A stretch of DNA of 53,631 nucleotides, taken from positions 1-53,631 of the forward strand of contig CAMQSU010000008.1 of assembly GCA_947037025.1 (NCBI GenBank). Reading direction: 5' to 3'. Made by a program: the position numbers and the translations under genes. This DNA is from an uncultured Clostridia bacterium (GTDB lineage Bacteria > Bacillota > Clostridia > Christensenellales > UBA3700). Each line of letters starts with the position of its first letter. The stretch's first letter is position 1. Shown piece after piece: positions 9,299-17,565 of this stretch. The notes under the pieces were generated by a model that did no database searches, was not told the origin of the DNA, and worked only from the letters and a program-made list of their open reading frames with translations.

Positions 9299-9403
9299 GC
9301 ATTTAATAGCTAAATTAAAATAAGCATCAGTTAAATTAATCACTGATAAATGATTAAAAAAGCAGCGAAAATAGATATAAAATAACGGCATAGGAGATAA
9401 TTT

Positions 9404-10192
9404 ATGAAGACAGCATTAAGTATAGCAGGGTCCGATTGTAGCGGTGGTGCAGGACTACAGGCTGATATTAAAACAATGTCAAGTTTAGGGGTGTTTGGCA
9501 TGAGCGTAGTGGTTGCGGTTGTTGCGGAAAACACGTCAAGGGTAATTAGTATTCTTGATGTTGAGCCTAAAATGATAAAGGATCAAATTGATTCCATATT
9601 TGAAGATATTCAAGTTGACGCAGTTAAAATTGGTATGTTATCTACCCCAGTTAGCATTGCTGCTGTTTATGAAAAACTTGTTGAATACAAGCCGAAAAAC
9701 ATTGTAGTTGACCCAGTAATGTATGCAAAAAATGGCTGTGCATTAATGCCGCCAAGCAGCATAGATAGTCTGCTGTCTACAATAGTTCCGCTTGCGACAG
9801 TTATCACTCCAAATATTCCGGAGGCTGAGTGTATTGCAAAAATGGAGATTAAAACTATTGATGATATGAAAACGGCGTGCAAAATTATACATAATTTAGG
9901 AGTACCTAATGTGTTAGTAAAGGGTGGTCATTATGATGGCGATGCTACTGATATTTTGTATGACGGAGCTAATTTTTATTCCTTTGTAACGGAGAGAATT
10001 AACACTAAAAACACGCATGGTACAGGCTGCACTTTATCTAGCGCAATTGCAAGTTATCTTGCAAAAGGCGAGGATATAGTAACTGCAGTAAAGCTTGCAA
10101 AAGATTATGTCACAGAGGCAATAAGATACTCTTTAGAGATAGGAAAAGGTAACGGCCCAACAAATCATTTTTGGAAGTTTTATAAAGATTAA
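9404..10192 (+). CDS. thiD: HMP/HMP-phosphate kinase
   Basis: Ribokinase-like kinase phosphorylating hydroxymethylpyrimidine and its monophosphate to HMP-PP. Motifs: ALSIAGSDCSGGAGLQADIKT at the N-terminus (HMP binding), DPVMYAKNG, TPNIPEAE, VLVKGGH and the anion-hole NTHGTGCTLSSAIA with the catalytic Asp/Gly region near residues 205-215. 262 residues is normal. GGAG precedes the ATG. It is the first gene after the TPP riboswitch. It is not fused to thiE or tenA as in some bacteria. Confidence 0.95.
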   Translation: MKTALSIAGSDCSGGAGLQADIKTMSSLGVFGMSVVVAVVAENTSRVISILDVEPKMIKDQIDSIFEDIQVDAVKIGMLSTPVSIAAVYEKLVEYKPKNIVVDPVMYAKNGCALMPPSSIDSLLSTIVPLATVITPNIPEAECIAKMEIKTIDDMKTACKIIHNLGVPNVLVKGGHYDGDATDILYDGANFYSFVTERINTKNTHGTGCTLSSAIASYLAKGEDIVTAVKLAKDYVTEAIRYSLEIGKGNGPTNHFWKFYKD

Positions 10193-10400
10193 TTATGTTA
10201 AAATATTCAGTGTTTTAATATACTAAATATAAAGTTATTTTGAGAAATAAATCGTTAAATATCTAGTTAAAATAGCAATAAATAATAAGCTATTATATAT
10301 AGCAAATATTAAAAAAAATCGAGCTAATAATTGCCATTAAAAATTAAATTATGGGCAACAGTAAAAAGTATATTTATACTAAGGAAATCGGAGGAAGAAA

Positions 10401-11717
10401 ATGAGAAATTATTCAACACAAATGGAAGCAGCAAAAAAAGGCATCATCACACCTGAAATGATAATAGTAGCAGGCAAAGAAAATTTGACGGCAGAGTATA
10501 TTATGGAAAAGGTTGCAATCGGTGAGATAGCTATACCTTGCAATATTAATCATAAGAGCATATCTCCAGAGGGAGTTGGTACTGGACTAAAGACTAAAGT
10601 CAATGTTAATCTTGGTGTGTCGGGCGATGCAAAAGATTATCAAATTGAAATGCAAAAAGTTGATATTGCACTCCAGTATGGTGCGGAAGGTATAATGGAT
10701 TTATCTAATGTTGGCAAGACTAACGAGTTTCGCGGAAAGCTAATAGAAAGGTCTACCGCTATGATCGGAACTGTCCCTATGTATGACGCGATTGGATACT
10801 TAGAGAAAGACTTAATGGAAATTACTGTTGATGATTTTATGAACGTCGTTGAGGCACACGCAAAGCAAGGTGTTGATTTTGTGACAATTCATGCAGGAAT
10901 TAATAAGCGAGTTGTTGAAGGATTTATGCGCGAGGGTAGAAGAATGAATATCGTTTCTCGTGGTGGGTCGCTGCTATTTGCATGGATGCACATGACAGGG
11001 AATGAAAATCCTTTCTTTGAGCATTACGATAGAGTGCTTGATATCCTTAGAAAATATGATGTAACAATAAGTCTTGGTGATGCTATGCGTCCGGGTTGTA
11101 TTGATGATGCAACTGATGGCGGTCAAGTAGCGGAGCTTATTGAGCTAGGATACCTAACTCAAAGAGCGTGGGCAAAAGATGTGCAAGTAATGATAGAAGG
11201 CCCTGGTCACATGGCAATTAATGAAATTGATGCAAATGTGAAAATGCAAAAACGTATTTGTCATAACGCTCCTTTTTACGTATTAGGACCTCTAGTGACT
11301 GATATTGCACCTGGATATGACCACATTACCGCAGCAATTGGCGGGGCTATTGCAGCAAGTGCGGGTGCTGATTTCTTATGCTACGTGACACCGGCTGAGC
11401 ATTTAAGGCTGCCAAGTGTTGAGGATGTTAGAGAAGGCGTTATTGCTACAAAAATCGCTGCGCATGCAGGAGATATAGCAAAAGGTATTAAGGGCGCAAG
11501 AGATATTGATAATAAAATGTCAGACGCTAGGCACAATATTGATTACAATGAGATGTTTAAATATGCGATTGATCCGCATAAGGCTAAATCATATTATGAG
11601 AGTGTTCCGCCAAAGGATAAGCACTCATGTTCAATGTGCGGAAAAATGTGTGCTATCAGAACTACTAACTTAATTTTAGATGGCAAAAAGGTTAGTTTAG
11701 AGCAAGATGTTGACTAA
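10401..11717 (+). CDS. thiC: Phosphomethylpyrimidine synthase
   Basis: Radical SAM-type enzyme converting aminoimidazole ribotide to HMP phosphate, CO and formate. Recognisable parts: [81 protein letters not shown], and the C-terminal cluster motif CSMCGKMC. At 438 residues it is the short form without the N-terminal domain of enterobacterial ThiC. The cysteine spacing reads CX2CX3C. GGAGGA precedes the ATG. A 208-nt gap separates it from thiD, with no second THI box, so it is either read through from the thiD riboswitch or has its own unrecognised promoter. Confidence 0.97.
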   Translation: MRNYSTQMEAAKKGIITPEMIIVAGKENLTAEYIMEKVAIGEIAIPCNINHKSISPEGVGTGLKTKVNVNLGVSGDAKDYQIEMQKVDIALQYGAEGIMDLSNVGKTNEFRGKLIERSTAMIGTVPMYDAIGYLEKDLMEITVDDFMNVVEAHAKQGVDFVTIHAGINKRVVEGFMREGRRMNIVSRGGSLLFAWMHMTGNENPFFEHYDRVLDILRKYDVTISLGDAMRPGCIDDATDGGQVAELIELGYLTQRAWAKDVQVMIEGPGHMAINEIDANVKMQKRICHNAPFYVLGPLVTDIAPGYDHITAAIGGAIAASAGADFLCYVTPAEHLRLPSVEDVREGVIATKIAAHAGDIAKGIKGARDIDNKMSDARHNIDYNEMFKYAIDPHKAKSYYESVPPKDKHSCSMCGKMCAIRTTNLILDGKKVSLEQDVD

Positions 11718-11749
11718 GGTAATTTGAGGCAGATACTAAAATATATTAT

Positions 11750-11789
11750 ACATAACCCGCAATTAGCTGAGTTCAATTGCGGGTTATGT
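11750..11789. terminator. Strong hairpin after thiC
   Basis: Perfect 15-bp stem, ACATAACCCGCAATT (11750-11764) with its complement at 11775-11789, around a 10-nt loop. There is no long T-run (TTATATC follows), so termination efficiency is uncertain, but its place at the end of the thiamine block fits a terminator. Confidence 0.65.
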
Positions 11790-11828
11790 TATATCAAAAC
11801 TAGATAGTTAGACAAGGGGGTATATTAA

Positions 11829-12479
11829 GTGAAAAGATTAGACAAAATAAAAGGCGCTATCATTGACCTTGATGGAACTATTTTAGATTCTATGTGGGTG
11901 TGGGCGGAAGTTGATAGAAGGTTTCTTAGCGTGAGAGGTCATGATGTTCCTGATGATTATATGCATGCAATTAACCATATGACAATGACTGAGGTTGCAG
12001 AGTATACTATAAATAGATTTTCACTAAAAGATACAAAAGAAGAGCTAATTGCAGAGTGGGTAATGCTTGCTAAAGATGCGTATGGAAGCGAAGTTGAACT
12101 GAAGCCAAATGTACTTTTATATTTGCAAAAGCTTACTGATAGCGGCATAAAGCTTGCAATAGCAACGGCATTAAGCGATGAACTTACAGCGTTAGTACTT
12201 ACAAGTAATTGTATAACAAATTACTTTGATAATATTACAAATGTTAGTGAAGTTTTATGCGGAAAATCACAGCCTGATGTATATATTAAAGCTGCAGAAA
12301 AAATGAATTTATTGCCGTCAGAATGTGCTGTTTTTGAAGATATTTTAGTTGGAATACTTAGTGCTAAAAAAGCAGGATTTTTGACGGTAGCAGTGCATGA
12401 TAAAACATCAGATATTAGCAAGGCAGAAATTAAGAAAAATGCTGATATATTTATAGAAAATTTTAGCGAACTAATTTAA
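11829..12479 (+). CDS. HAD-superfamily hydrolase, beta-phosphoglucomutase-like
   Basis: HAD phosphatase of 216 residues. Motif I is DLDGTILDS (nucleophile and general acid aspartates near residues 13 and 15), motif II is IATAL with its Thr, motif III is the Lys in GKSQPDVY, and motif IV is VFEDILVG. The alpha-helical cap between motifs I and II (about residues 20-90) is the C1 type of the beta-phosphoglucomutase/phosphonatase group. It starts with GTG preceded by AAGGGGG. Placement just after thiC makes a thiamine- or HMP-phosphate phosphatase imaginable, but the thiC hairpin lies between and the sequence does not specify a substrate. Confidence 0.82.
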   Translation: MKRLDKIKGAIIDLDGTILDSMWVWAEVDRRFLSVRGHDVPDDYMHAINHMTMTEVAEYTINRFSLKDTKEELIAEWVMLAKDAYGSEVELKPNVLLYLQKLTDSGIKLAIATALSDELTALVLTSNCITNYFDNITNVSEVLCGKSQPDVYIKAAEKMNLLPSECAVFEDILVGILSAKKAGFLTVAVHDKTSDISKAEIKKNADIFIENFSELI

Positions 12480-12593
12480 TAAAAACATTTTAAAAGCTTA
12501 GCATAATAATTAATAATTTATTTAGCTTAATTAAAAAAAATATCAATTAAATATAAGGACAAATGCAATAAAAAAATTGCGATAGGGGGGATT

Positions 12594-13325
12594 ATGAAAG
12601 GGATTGATGCGAGAGAAAAATTGCTGAAAATGGGAACAAAAACAAATGCAGCATTTAATGAAAAATTAAATCCATCAGGCGGTATTTTTATAGGTGTTAC
12701 CGTGCCTAATGTAAAGCTGCTTGCAAAGGAAATTGTTAAAGGGAATTCTGATGAGTATCTGCAGTCAAAGCTGACTCATTACCATGAGGAAATACTTTTA
12801 TATGGGCTTGTCATTAGCTACCTTAAGCGTGACCTTGATGAGGTTATATGTCTGCTTAAAGATTGGAGCGGATATGTGTGCAATTGGGCACAATGTGATT
12901 CTGTTGTTATGAACATGAAAATATTTGCTCAGGAAAGCAATCGCCAAGCAGTATGGAAATTTATAAACGAATTTAATTGTAAAGACCTAGGAGAGTATGG
13001 TAAAAGAATTATTGTTGTGGTTTTGTTCTCTTATTTTTTAACTGATGATTGGGCAGATAGATGCGTTGCTATGTTGATTACTTTCGATGATGAAAAGTAC
13101 TATATCAAAATGGCTCTAGCGTGGGCGATCAGTGTTGTGCTTGTTAAATATAACTCTTTAGGCATGCAGATTTTAACACACAATAAATTATCTATTTGGG
13201 TGCATAATAAGTCTATTAGTAAGGCGTGTGATAGCTTTAGAATAACCGCCGAACAGAAATCTGAATTAAGGCTGCTTAGGCGAGCAAATGCAAGTAGATT
13301 AAATATGATTATTTTAAATAAATAA
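12594..13325 (+). CDS. AlkD-like DNA alkylation repair glycosylase
   Basis: All-helical HEAT-like repeat protein of 243 residues, matching the DNA alkylation repair (AlkC/AlkD) family that removes N3/N7-alkylpurines without base flipping. Visible features are GVTVPNVKLLAKEI near the N-terminus, the HYHEEILLYGLVISYL helix pair, the WSGYVCNWAQCDSVV segment (Trp and Asp positions used against the lesion in AlkD) and MALAWAISVVLVKY. It is preceded by a poly-G ribosome-binding site (AGGGGGG). The neighbours are unrelated, and it appears monocistronic. Confidence 0.88.
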   Translation: MKGIDAREKLLKMGTKTNAAFNEKLNPSGGIFIGVTVPNVKLLAKEIVKGNSDEYLQSKLTHYHEEILLYGLVISYLKRDLDEVICLLKDWSGYVCNWAQCDSVVMNMKIFAQESNRQAVWKFINEFNCKDLGEYGKRIIVVVLFSYFLTDDWADRCVAMLITFDDEKYYIKMALAWAISVVLVKYNSLGMQILTHNKLSIWVHNKSISKACDSFRITAEQKSELRLLRRANASRLNMIILNK

Positions 13326-13409
13326 AAATAATAAAGAAAAATTGTAATTAATCTTGTAAAACTTAAAATTCGACTATTTTAGACAAAATACCTCTATATT
13401 GAAAAGTAG

Positions 13410-13438
13410 TTGACAAATAGTTCAAAAATTGATATAAT
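13410..13438 (+). promoter_or_regulatory. Consensus sigma-A promoter for the TM2 gene pair
   Basis: TTGACA (13410-13415), 17-bp spacer, TATAAT (13433-13438): both hexamers are perfect. The predicted leader to the first TM2 gene is about 127 nt. Confidence 0.85.
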
Positions 13439-13571
13439 ATATATATTACATATAATGTAAATAATATTATGTGTATACTGCATGAGAAAATAAAATATAT
13501 TAATCGATTCACTATAATAAAATCAATACAGTTCAAACATCTTTGTAGTGTAATGATGAAAGGAGTTCACA

Positions 13572-14111
13572 ATGGACAATAGAGAAATTTGCGATTTGCA
13601 TTATATGCTTGAAGGGAAAGTGAATGGAAACGTTATAGGTCAAGCAGCAGAAATTATGACCAAGAAGGACCCCTACAAATCTTTAATGTCAATAGGATTA
13701 ATAGATTTTCATGATAGACACACAATGATATTATTATCTGTATTTTTAGGTAGTTTGGGACTAGATCGGTTTTACTTAGGTGATACAAAAAAAGGTATAA
13801 TCAAGTTGGTTTATTGCGTCCTTAGTTCTTTTGTTTTGATGGCCTCACTAACATCTTCTATTGTGCTGATATCAATGAATTTAATTAATGATTTTTTTAG
13901 TTATGGTGCAGTACCTAATACGGAGTTGAATCCAGAGATTGCAACCGGTTTAGCGATTGGTATGATTGTTGGCCAAGTGTTGACGATAATATCATTAATA
14001 TACGTTGTGGTAGATGGGGTATTGTGTTATAAAAAATCACAGATGTTAAATGAAAAAAATATTTTGAATGCGTTAAATAATTTAGATGATGTAGACAATG
14101 AATCAATTTAG
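13572..14111 (+). CDS. TM2 domain-containing membrane protein
   Basis: 179 residues. A soluble N-terminal third (residues 1-50) is followed by a TM2 domain: the first helix ILLSVFLGSLGLDRFYLGDTKKGIIKL carries the diagnostic GxxGxDRFYLG turn, and a second long hydrophobic span follows. An extra helix (IGMIVGQVLTIISLIYVVVDGVLCY) ends the membrane region. AAAGGAG precedes the ATG. TM2 proteins are small membrane proteins with no agreed bacterial function. A second TM2 gene lies immediately downstream. Confidence 0.85.
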   Translation: MDNREICDLHYMLEGKVNGNVIGQAAEIMTKKDPYKSLMSIGLIDFHDRHTMILLSVFLGSLGLDRFYLGDTKKGIIKLVYCVLSSFVLMASLTSSIVLISMNLINDFFSYGAVPNTELNPEIATGLAIGMIVGQVLTIISLIYVVVDGVLCYKKSQMLNEKNILNALNNLDDVDNESI

Positions 14112-14120
14112 TCAATATGT

Positions 14121-14153
14121 ATTGCGTGGTTAACTTTTGTTAGCCAATGCAAT
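14121..14153. other. Intergenic hairpin between the two TM2 genes
   Basis: ATTGCGTGGTTAAC (14121-14134) faces GTTAGCCAATGCAAT (14139-14153) across a TTTT loop, giving an imperfect stem with one bulge and one G-U pair. There is no T-run after it, so it may be a processing or stability element rather than a terminator. Confidence 0.5.
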
Positions 14154-14190
14154 TGATATAGAAAAAAATCAACTTAAGAAGGAGACTCAT

Positions 14191-14697
14191 ATGAATTCAG
14201 AACAAAAAATAAAAGTCACAATGATCATTAATGACAAAATAGACGGAACAAATGCAATGGTAGTTTCTCAGAAACTGGACACTACTGACGAGAGAGCGAT
14301 ACCAGCTCTAATGGGAATTAAGCTTTACGACAAAATGGTAGTAATATTACTTTCGTTGTTTCTAGGTGGTTTTGGCGTAGATAGGTTTTATCTTAAAAGC
14401 TATGGTATAGCAGTAGGTAAATTAGTACTAGGAATACTTTCATGGATATTGTTATTCACGTCTGCATTTATTGGAATTGCAGGTGTAATTATTTCAACGA
14501 TAATGATGCTTGGCTGGTCGATTTGGTGTTTCGTAGATATATTCATGTCTTACAAGGCAGCTAGAACTAAAAACTTTTTAGCAGTAATGGCTGTGCTTGA
14601 TAGATATCCAGCTCAACAGGTACAACCTCAATACCAAGGTCAACAACCTCAATACCAAGATCAACCTCAACAGCCTCAAAACCCATTTGGCGTATAA
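14191..14697 (+). CDS. TM2 domain-containing membrane protein with Gln/Pro-rich tail
   Basis: 168 residues from the ATG at 14191, chosen because AAGGAG sits 7 nt before it; a longer in-frame reading from 14137 has no ribosome-binding site. The TM2 domain includes VVILLSLFLGGFGVDRFYLKSYG and a second hydrophobic span ending in SIWCFVDIFMSYKAARTKN. The last 30 residues are a Gln-Pro-Tyr repeat (QPQYQGQQPQYQD), a low-complexity cytoplasmic tail common in TM2 proteins. It is paralogous to the upstream gene in its TM2 domain and probably cotranscribed from the promoter at 13410. Confidence 0.85.
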   Translation: MNSEQKIKVTMIINDKIDGTNAMVVSQKLDTTDERAIPALMGIKLYDKMVVILLSLFLGGFGVDRFYLKSYGIAVGKLVLGILSWILLFTSAFIGIAGVIISTIMMLGWSIWCFVDIFMSYKAARTKNFLAVMAVLDRYPAQQVQPQYQGQQPQYQDQPQQPQNPFGV

Positions 14698-14877
14698 TTA
14701 TTGCTAGGGGAAATATCATTAATAAAGTAATTGTTTGCTAATATAATTTACATAATGACATTTATATAAGCCGTGAAATATTAATGTGGGATTAGCTAGC
14801 TTTAATGAAAAAATTTGCTTAGCGGAGTTGAAAATTGAATATTTAAATAATCGTCAGGGAGAATGTTATTATTTTCC

Positions 14878-14906
14878 TTGACTTTTTTTTGTTTAAGCAC
14901 TATTAT
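14878..14906 (+). promoter_or_regulatory. Sigma-A promoter of the preQ1 riboswitch
   Basis: TTGACT (14878-14883), 17-bp spacer, TATTAT (14901-14906). The predicted start is near 14913, just before the aptamer. Confidence 0.7.
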
Positions 14907-14924
14907 AGTAGTATAAATTAATAG

Positions 14925-15029
14925 CAGACAGTTCGCGGCCCTCCTGTCTATAAACAAAACCAGGTAAGTCATTGGCGCATTTTGCGCAATGGCTAATTTG
15001 AGTGGGCGAGAAATCGCCCGCATTTTTTT
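14925..15029 (+). ncRNA. preQ1-I riboswitch with terminator
   Basis: P1 is AGACAG (14926-14931) with CTGTCT (14944-14949), enclosing a TTCGCGGCCCTC loop. The A-rich tail ATAAACAAAACCAGG (14950-14964) provides the pseudoknot strand, AGG with CCT in the loop. The layout matches preQ1 class I, type II aptamers. Downstream, GTGGGCGA (15002-15009) pairs with TCGCCCGC (15014-15021) over a GAAA tetraloop and ends in seven T residues: an intrinsic terminator. A bulged hairpin CATTGGCGCATTTTGCGCAATG lies between and may serve in switching. The downstream gene is a queuosine-precursor transporter, which supports the ligand call. Confidence 0.85.
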
Positions 15030-15185
15030 GCTTAATGCAAGAAAAAAACTCTAGAGGACTTGTATGCAAATTTTCCTAATATTAGGTAGATATGCAGTGC
15101 GGTCCATTTTTTTTGCTGTAAATTTTAGAAGTGCGGCAAATAAATCTAATGATAAAACAAATTTAACATGTATGAGAGGTGTATT

Positions 15186-16031
15186 ATGGCTAATGAATGG
15201 ATACTGATAATTAATCTAATAGTGTGTTACGGGCTAGTTCTGTTTTGGTTTACTTGCTTTGGTAAGGAAGGGCTGATGGCATTTACGGCGGTCACAATGA
15301 TTCTTGCCAATATAGAAGTTAACGTATTAATAGTTGCATTTGGCCTTGAGCAGACACTTGGCAATGTTATGTTTGCATGTTCGTTTCTTATGACGGATAT
15401 TATATCAGAGATTTACGGAAAAAAAGCTGCAAATAAGACGGTTAATATCGGCATACTTTCTGCAATTACGATGGTGCTGATATCTCAGTTGTGGCTGACT
15501 TATACCCCGAGTGCAAACGACGGGATTTTTGAACATGTGCAAGCATTATTTGGTGCAGTCCCTAGAATCATTTTTGCAAGCTTGGTAGTAAATATCATTA
15601 CGCAAAAAATTGATGTGCTGCTATATCACGGAATTTGGAAAACCACTACAAAGCTGACTGGAAATAGTCACAGACTGCTTTGGGTGAGAAATAACGCGTC
15701 AACACTTACATCGCAACTATTCAATGCCGTATTATTTAACTTTGCAGCATTCTATGGCACAATGCCAATAGGTGTAATCGGGCAATTAATTGCATCATCA
15801 TACGTGATATTTGTGATTACTAGCTTGCTTGATACTCCTATTATATATTTAGTTAGACTTATTCATGAAAAAAGAACTAAAACTATTGTCGGTATTGGCG
15901 CTGTTGATAAGGCTGCAATCGAGCCACCTGCATATACTGAAATAGCTAAACTGCAAAATACAATTGATAATAATAGCTATACGCAAATAGACACAGTTAA
16001 TAAGGATAGTAATTTGGAAGATAATCAGTAA
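15186..16031 (+). CDS. Queuosine precursor transporter (VUT/YhhQ family)
   Basis: Integral membrane protein of about 281 residues with six hydrophobic spans. Family marks include FACSFLMTDIISEIYGKKAAN (the TDxxSExYG motif of YhhQ-type 7-cyano-7-deazaguanine/queuine transporters), LWLTYTPS, and VRNNASTLTSQLFNAVLF with the conserved Asn/Gln. I start it at ATG 15186, served by GAGAGGTG; the upstream in-frame ATG at 15168 lacks one. The C-terminal 50 residues are a polar cytoplasmic tail. It lies directly after a preQ1-I riboswitch, so uptake of preQ0/preQ1 or queuine for tRNA modification is the expected role, repressed when preQ1 is plentiful. Confidence 0.92.
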   Translation: MANEWILIINLIVCYGLVLFWFTCFGKEGLMAFTAVTMILANIEVNVLIVAFGLEQTLGNVMFACSFLMTDIISEIYGKKAANKTVNIGILSAITMVLISQLWLTYTPSANDGIFEHVQALFGAVPRIIFASLVVNIITQKIDVLLYHGIWKTTTKLTGNSHRLLWVRNNASTLTSQLFNAVLFNFAAFYGTMPIGVIGQLIASSYVIFVITSLLDTPIIYLVRLIHEKRTKTIVGIGAVDKAAIEPPAYTEIAKLQNTIDNNSYTQIDTVNKDSNLEDNQ

Positions 16032-16146
16032 TTTATTAATGTATCACAGCTGATGAATATGCTATGATGAAAAAAGTATTACTATCTGAGGATTAATTTG
16101 CACTACACCACAAAGGTATAAATAACTATATTTAAAAAAATAAAAA

Positions 16147-16209
16147 ACCTTACTGATAAATGATTGTGATTGATGATATTGTCGACACTTTTGTTAGGGT
16201 AAGGTTTTT
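16147..16209 (+). terminator. Possible long-loop terminator after the queuosine transporter
   Basis: ACCTTAC (16147-16153) and GTAAGGT (16199-16205) can pair and are followed by eight T residues, but the loop is 45 nt. The region 16032-16467 holds this element and the promoter at 16415 and no gene I can support. Confidence 0.4.
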
Positions 16210-16414
16210 TTTGCTTGTTTTATATTTTCATAGTTAAAGTGCCTAATAAATTAGGTTTTTCTATTACTTATTTTATACGTTTTTAAATTTACAGGTAGAA
16301 TAAATGCAGTACCCGATTGATAAAAATTCATGTAAGAAATAGCGTTTTTGTGATATTTTACTATATTATAATTTACAATGCAAAAGGTTTATTTGCAATA
16401 CGTATATCATGTAC

Positions 16415-16443
16415 TTGTGATTTTTTTCATTTTGTAGTAGAAT
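16415..16443 (+). promoter_or_regulatory. Probable promoter for the AEC permease gene
   Basis: TTGTGA (16415-16420), 17-bp spacer, TAGAAT (16438-16443). Both boxes deviate from consensus by one or two bases. Confidence 0.45.
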
Positions 16444-16467
16444 ATAGAAAAAGACATAGGAGGATAT

Positions 16468-17424
16468 ATGGAGATTTTTCTTGCGGCATTGATTGCCGTT
16501 GCGACAATGCTAGCTTATGCAGTACCCGGTTTTATCACCGTTAAACTAGGCTTAATTAAACCTCATTCTATATCCGCCTTTGCAGTGATATTGATGTATG
16601 TTTGTCAGCCAAGTTTAACTATAAACTCGCTGATTAATGCAGAGTATAGCTGGGATTATTTTAAGCAAGTACTGATATTTTTTGCGGTTGCGTTTATGTT
16701 GCAAATACTTATGATTTCCATTTTCTATTTTATATTCAAGAAGAAAGGAAAGGAAGATATCAAATATAGAATTGCAACTATTGCTGTTGGGTTTGGTAAT
16801 GTCGGGTTTATGGGCGTGCCACTTCTTGAGGCGATTATGCCAGAGGAAGTTCGCGCGCAGTCGCTTATGCTATCTGTTATGTTTTTGATAGGACTTAATA
16901 TGATTGGTTGGACGGTCGGGCTTGGAGTTATTACTCAAGATAAGAAATATTTCAGCATTAAAAAAGTAATATTAAATCCTGCTATGGTAGGACTTGCGAT
17001 AGGACTTCCAATATTCTTTACTGGTGCTACCGTTCCTGCTCCTATTGCGGATATGATTTTTATTGTTGGCAAAATGAGTACAGTTATTTCAATGCTAATA
17101 ATTGGAATGAGACTTGCAACTATTGATATCAAGACGATGTTCGGCGATCCGTTACTTTATGCGGTTGTCGGAGTGAAGCAAATAATAATGCCGCTAATTG
17201 GTATGCTTATTATTTGGTTCTTGCCGCTTGATTTATTTGTAAGACAAGCATTGTTTATTTTAGCAGCAGCGCCAGTTGCGAGTATTGTTCTTAATTTTTC
17301 CGAGCTTTCCGGCGAAGGTCAAAAAAGTGCAGCTAATTTTGTGCTTGTAGGTACATTGTTTAGTATTGTGACTATTCCGATGCTTTCACTTCTTATGAAT
17401 GTATTGCCCAATATTTATGCTTGA
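16468..17424 (+). CDS. AEC family transporter (auxin efflux carrier-like permease)
   Basis: 318 residues with about ten hydrophobic spans. The N-terminal half has LAYAVPGFITVKLGLIKPH and the YVCQPSLTINSL segment, typical of AEC permeases (YfdV/MleP/MdcF type), and the second half repeats the fold with NPAMVGLAIGLPIF and the GMRLAT motif. These carriers move carboxylates such as malate or malonate, or other weak acids. Strong AGGAGG lies 6 nt before the ATG. A dicarboxylate substrate would fit the fumarate pathway elsewhere in the window, but nothing in the sequence proves it. Confidence 0.88.
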   Translation: MEIFLAALIAVATMLAYAVPGFITVKLGLIKPHSISAFAVILMYVCQPSLTINSLINAEYSWDYFKQVLIFFAVAFMLQILMISIFYFIFKKKGKEDIKYRIATIAVGFGNVGFMGVPLLEAIMPEEVRAQSLMLSVMFLIGLNMIGWTVGLGVITQDKKYFSIKKVILNPAMVGLAIGLPIFFTGATVPAPIADMIFIVGKMSTVISMLIIGMRLATIDIKTMFGDPLLYAVVGVKQIIMPLIGMLIIWFLPLDLFVRQALFILAAAPVASIVLNFSELSGEGQKSAANFVLVGTLFSIVTIPMLSLLMNVLPNIYA

Positions 17425-17496
17425 TGACATTAAACCATATTGACTTTTGTTAAATGTTACAGGTTTTTAATTGGTTATTATAATATGAAATGTTAA

Positions 17497-17530
17497 AAAT
17501 ACCGCTCTCGATAACTCGAGAGCGGTATTT
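17497..17530. terminator. Bidirectional terminator between convergent genes
   Basis: Perfect 14-bp stem AAATACCGCTCTCG (17497-17510) with 17517-17530 and a 6-nt loop (ATAACT). A-rich and T-rich flanks on the two sides let it serve both the permease gene (+) and the acyltransferase gene (-). Confidence 0.85.
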
Positions 17531-17565
17531 GTTATTATAATTTATATAATATATTAGTTTATATA

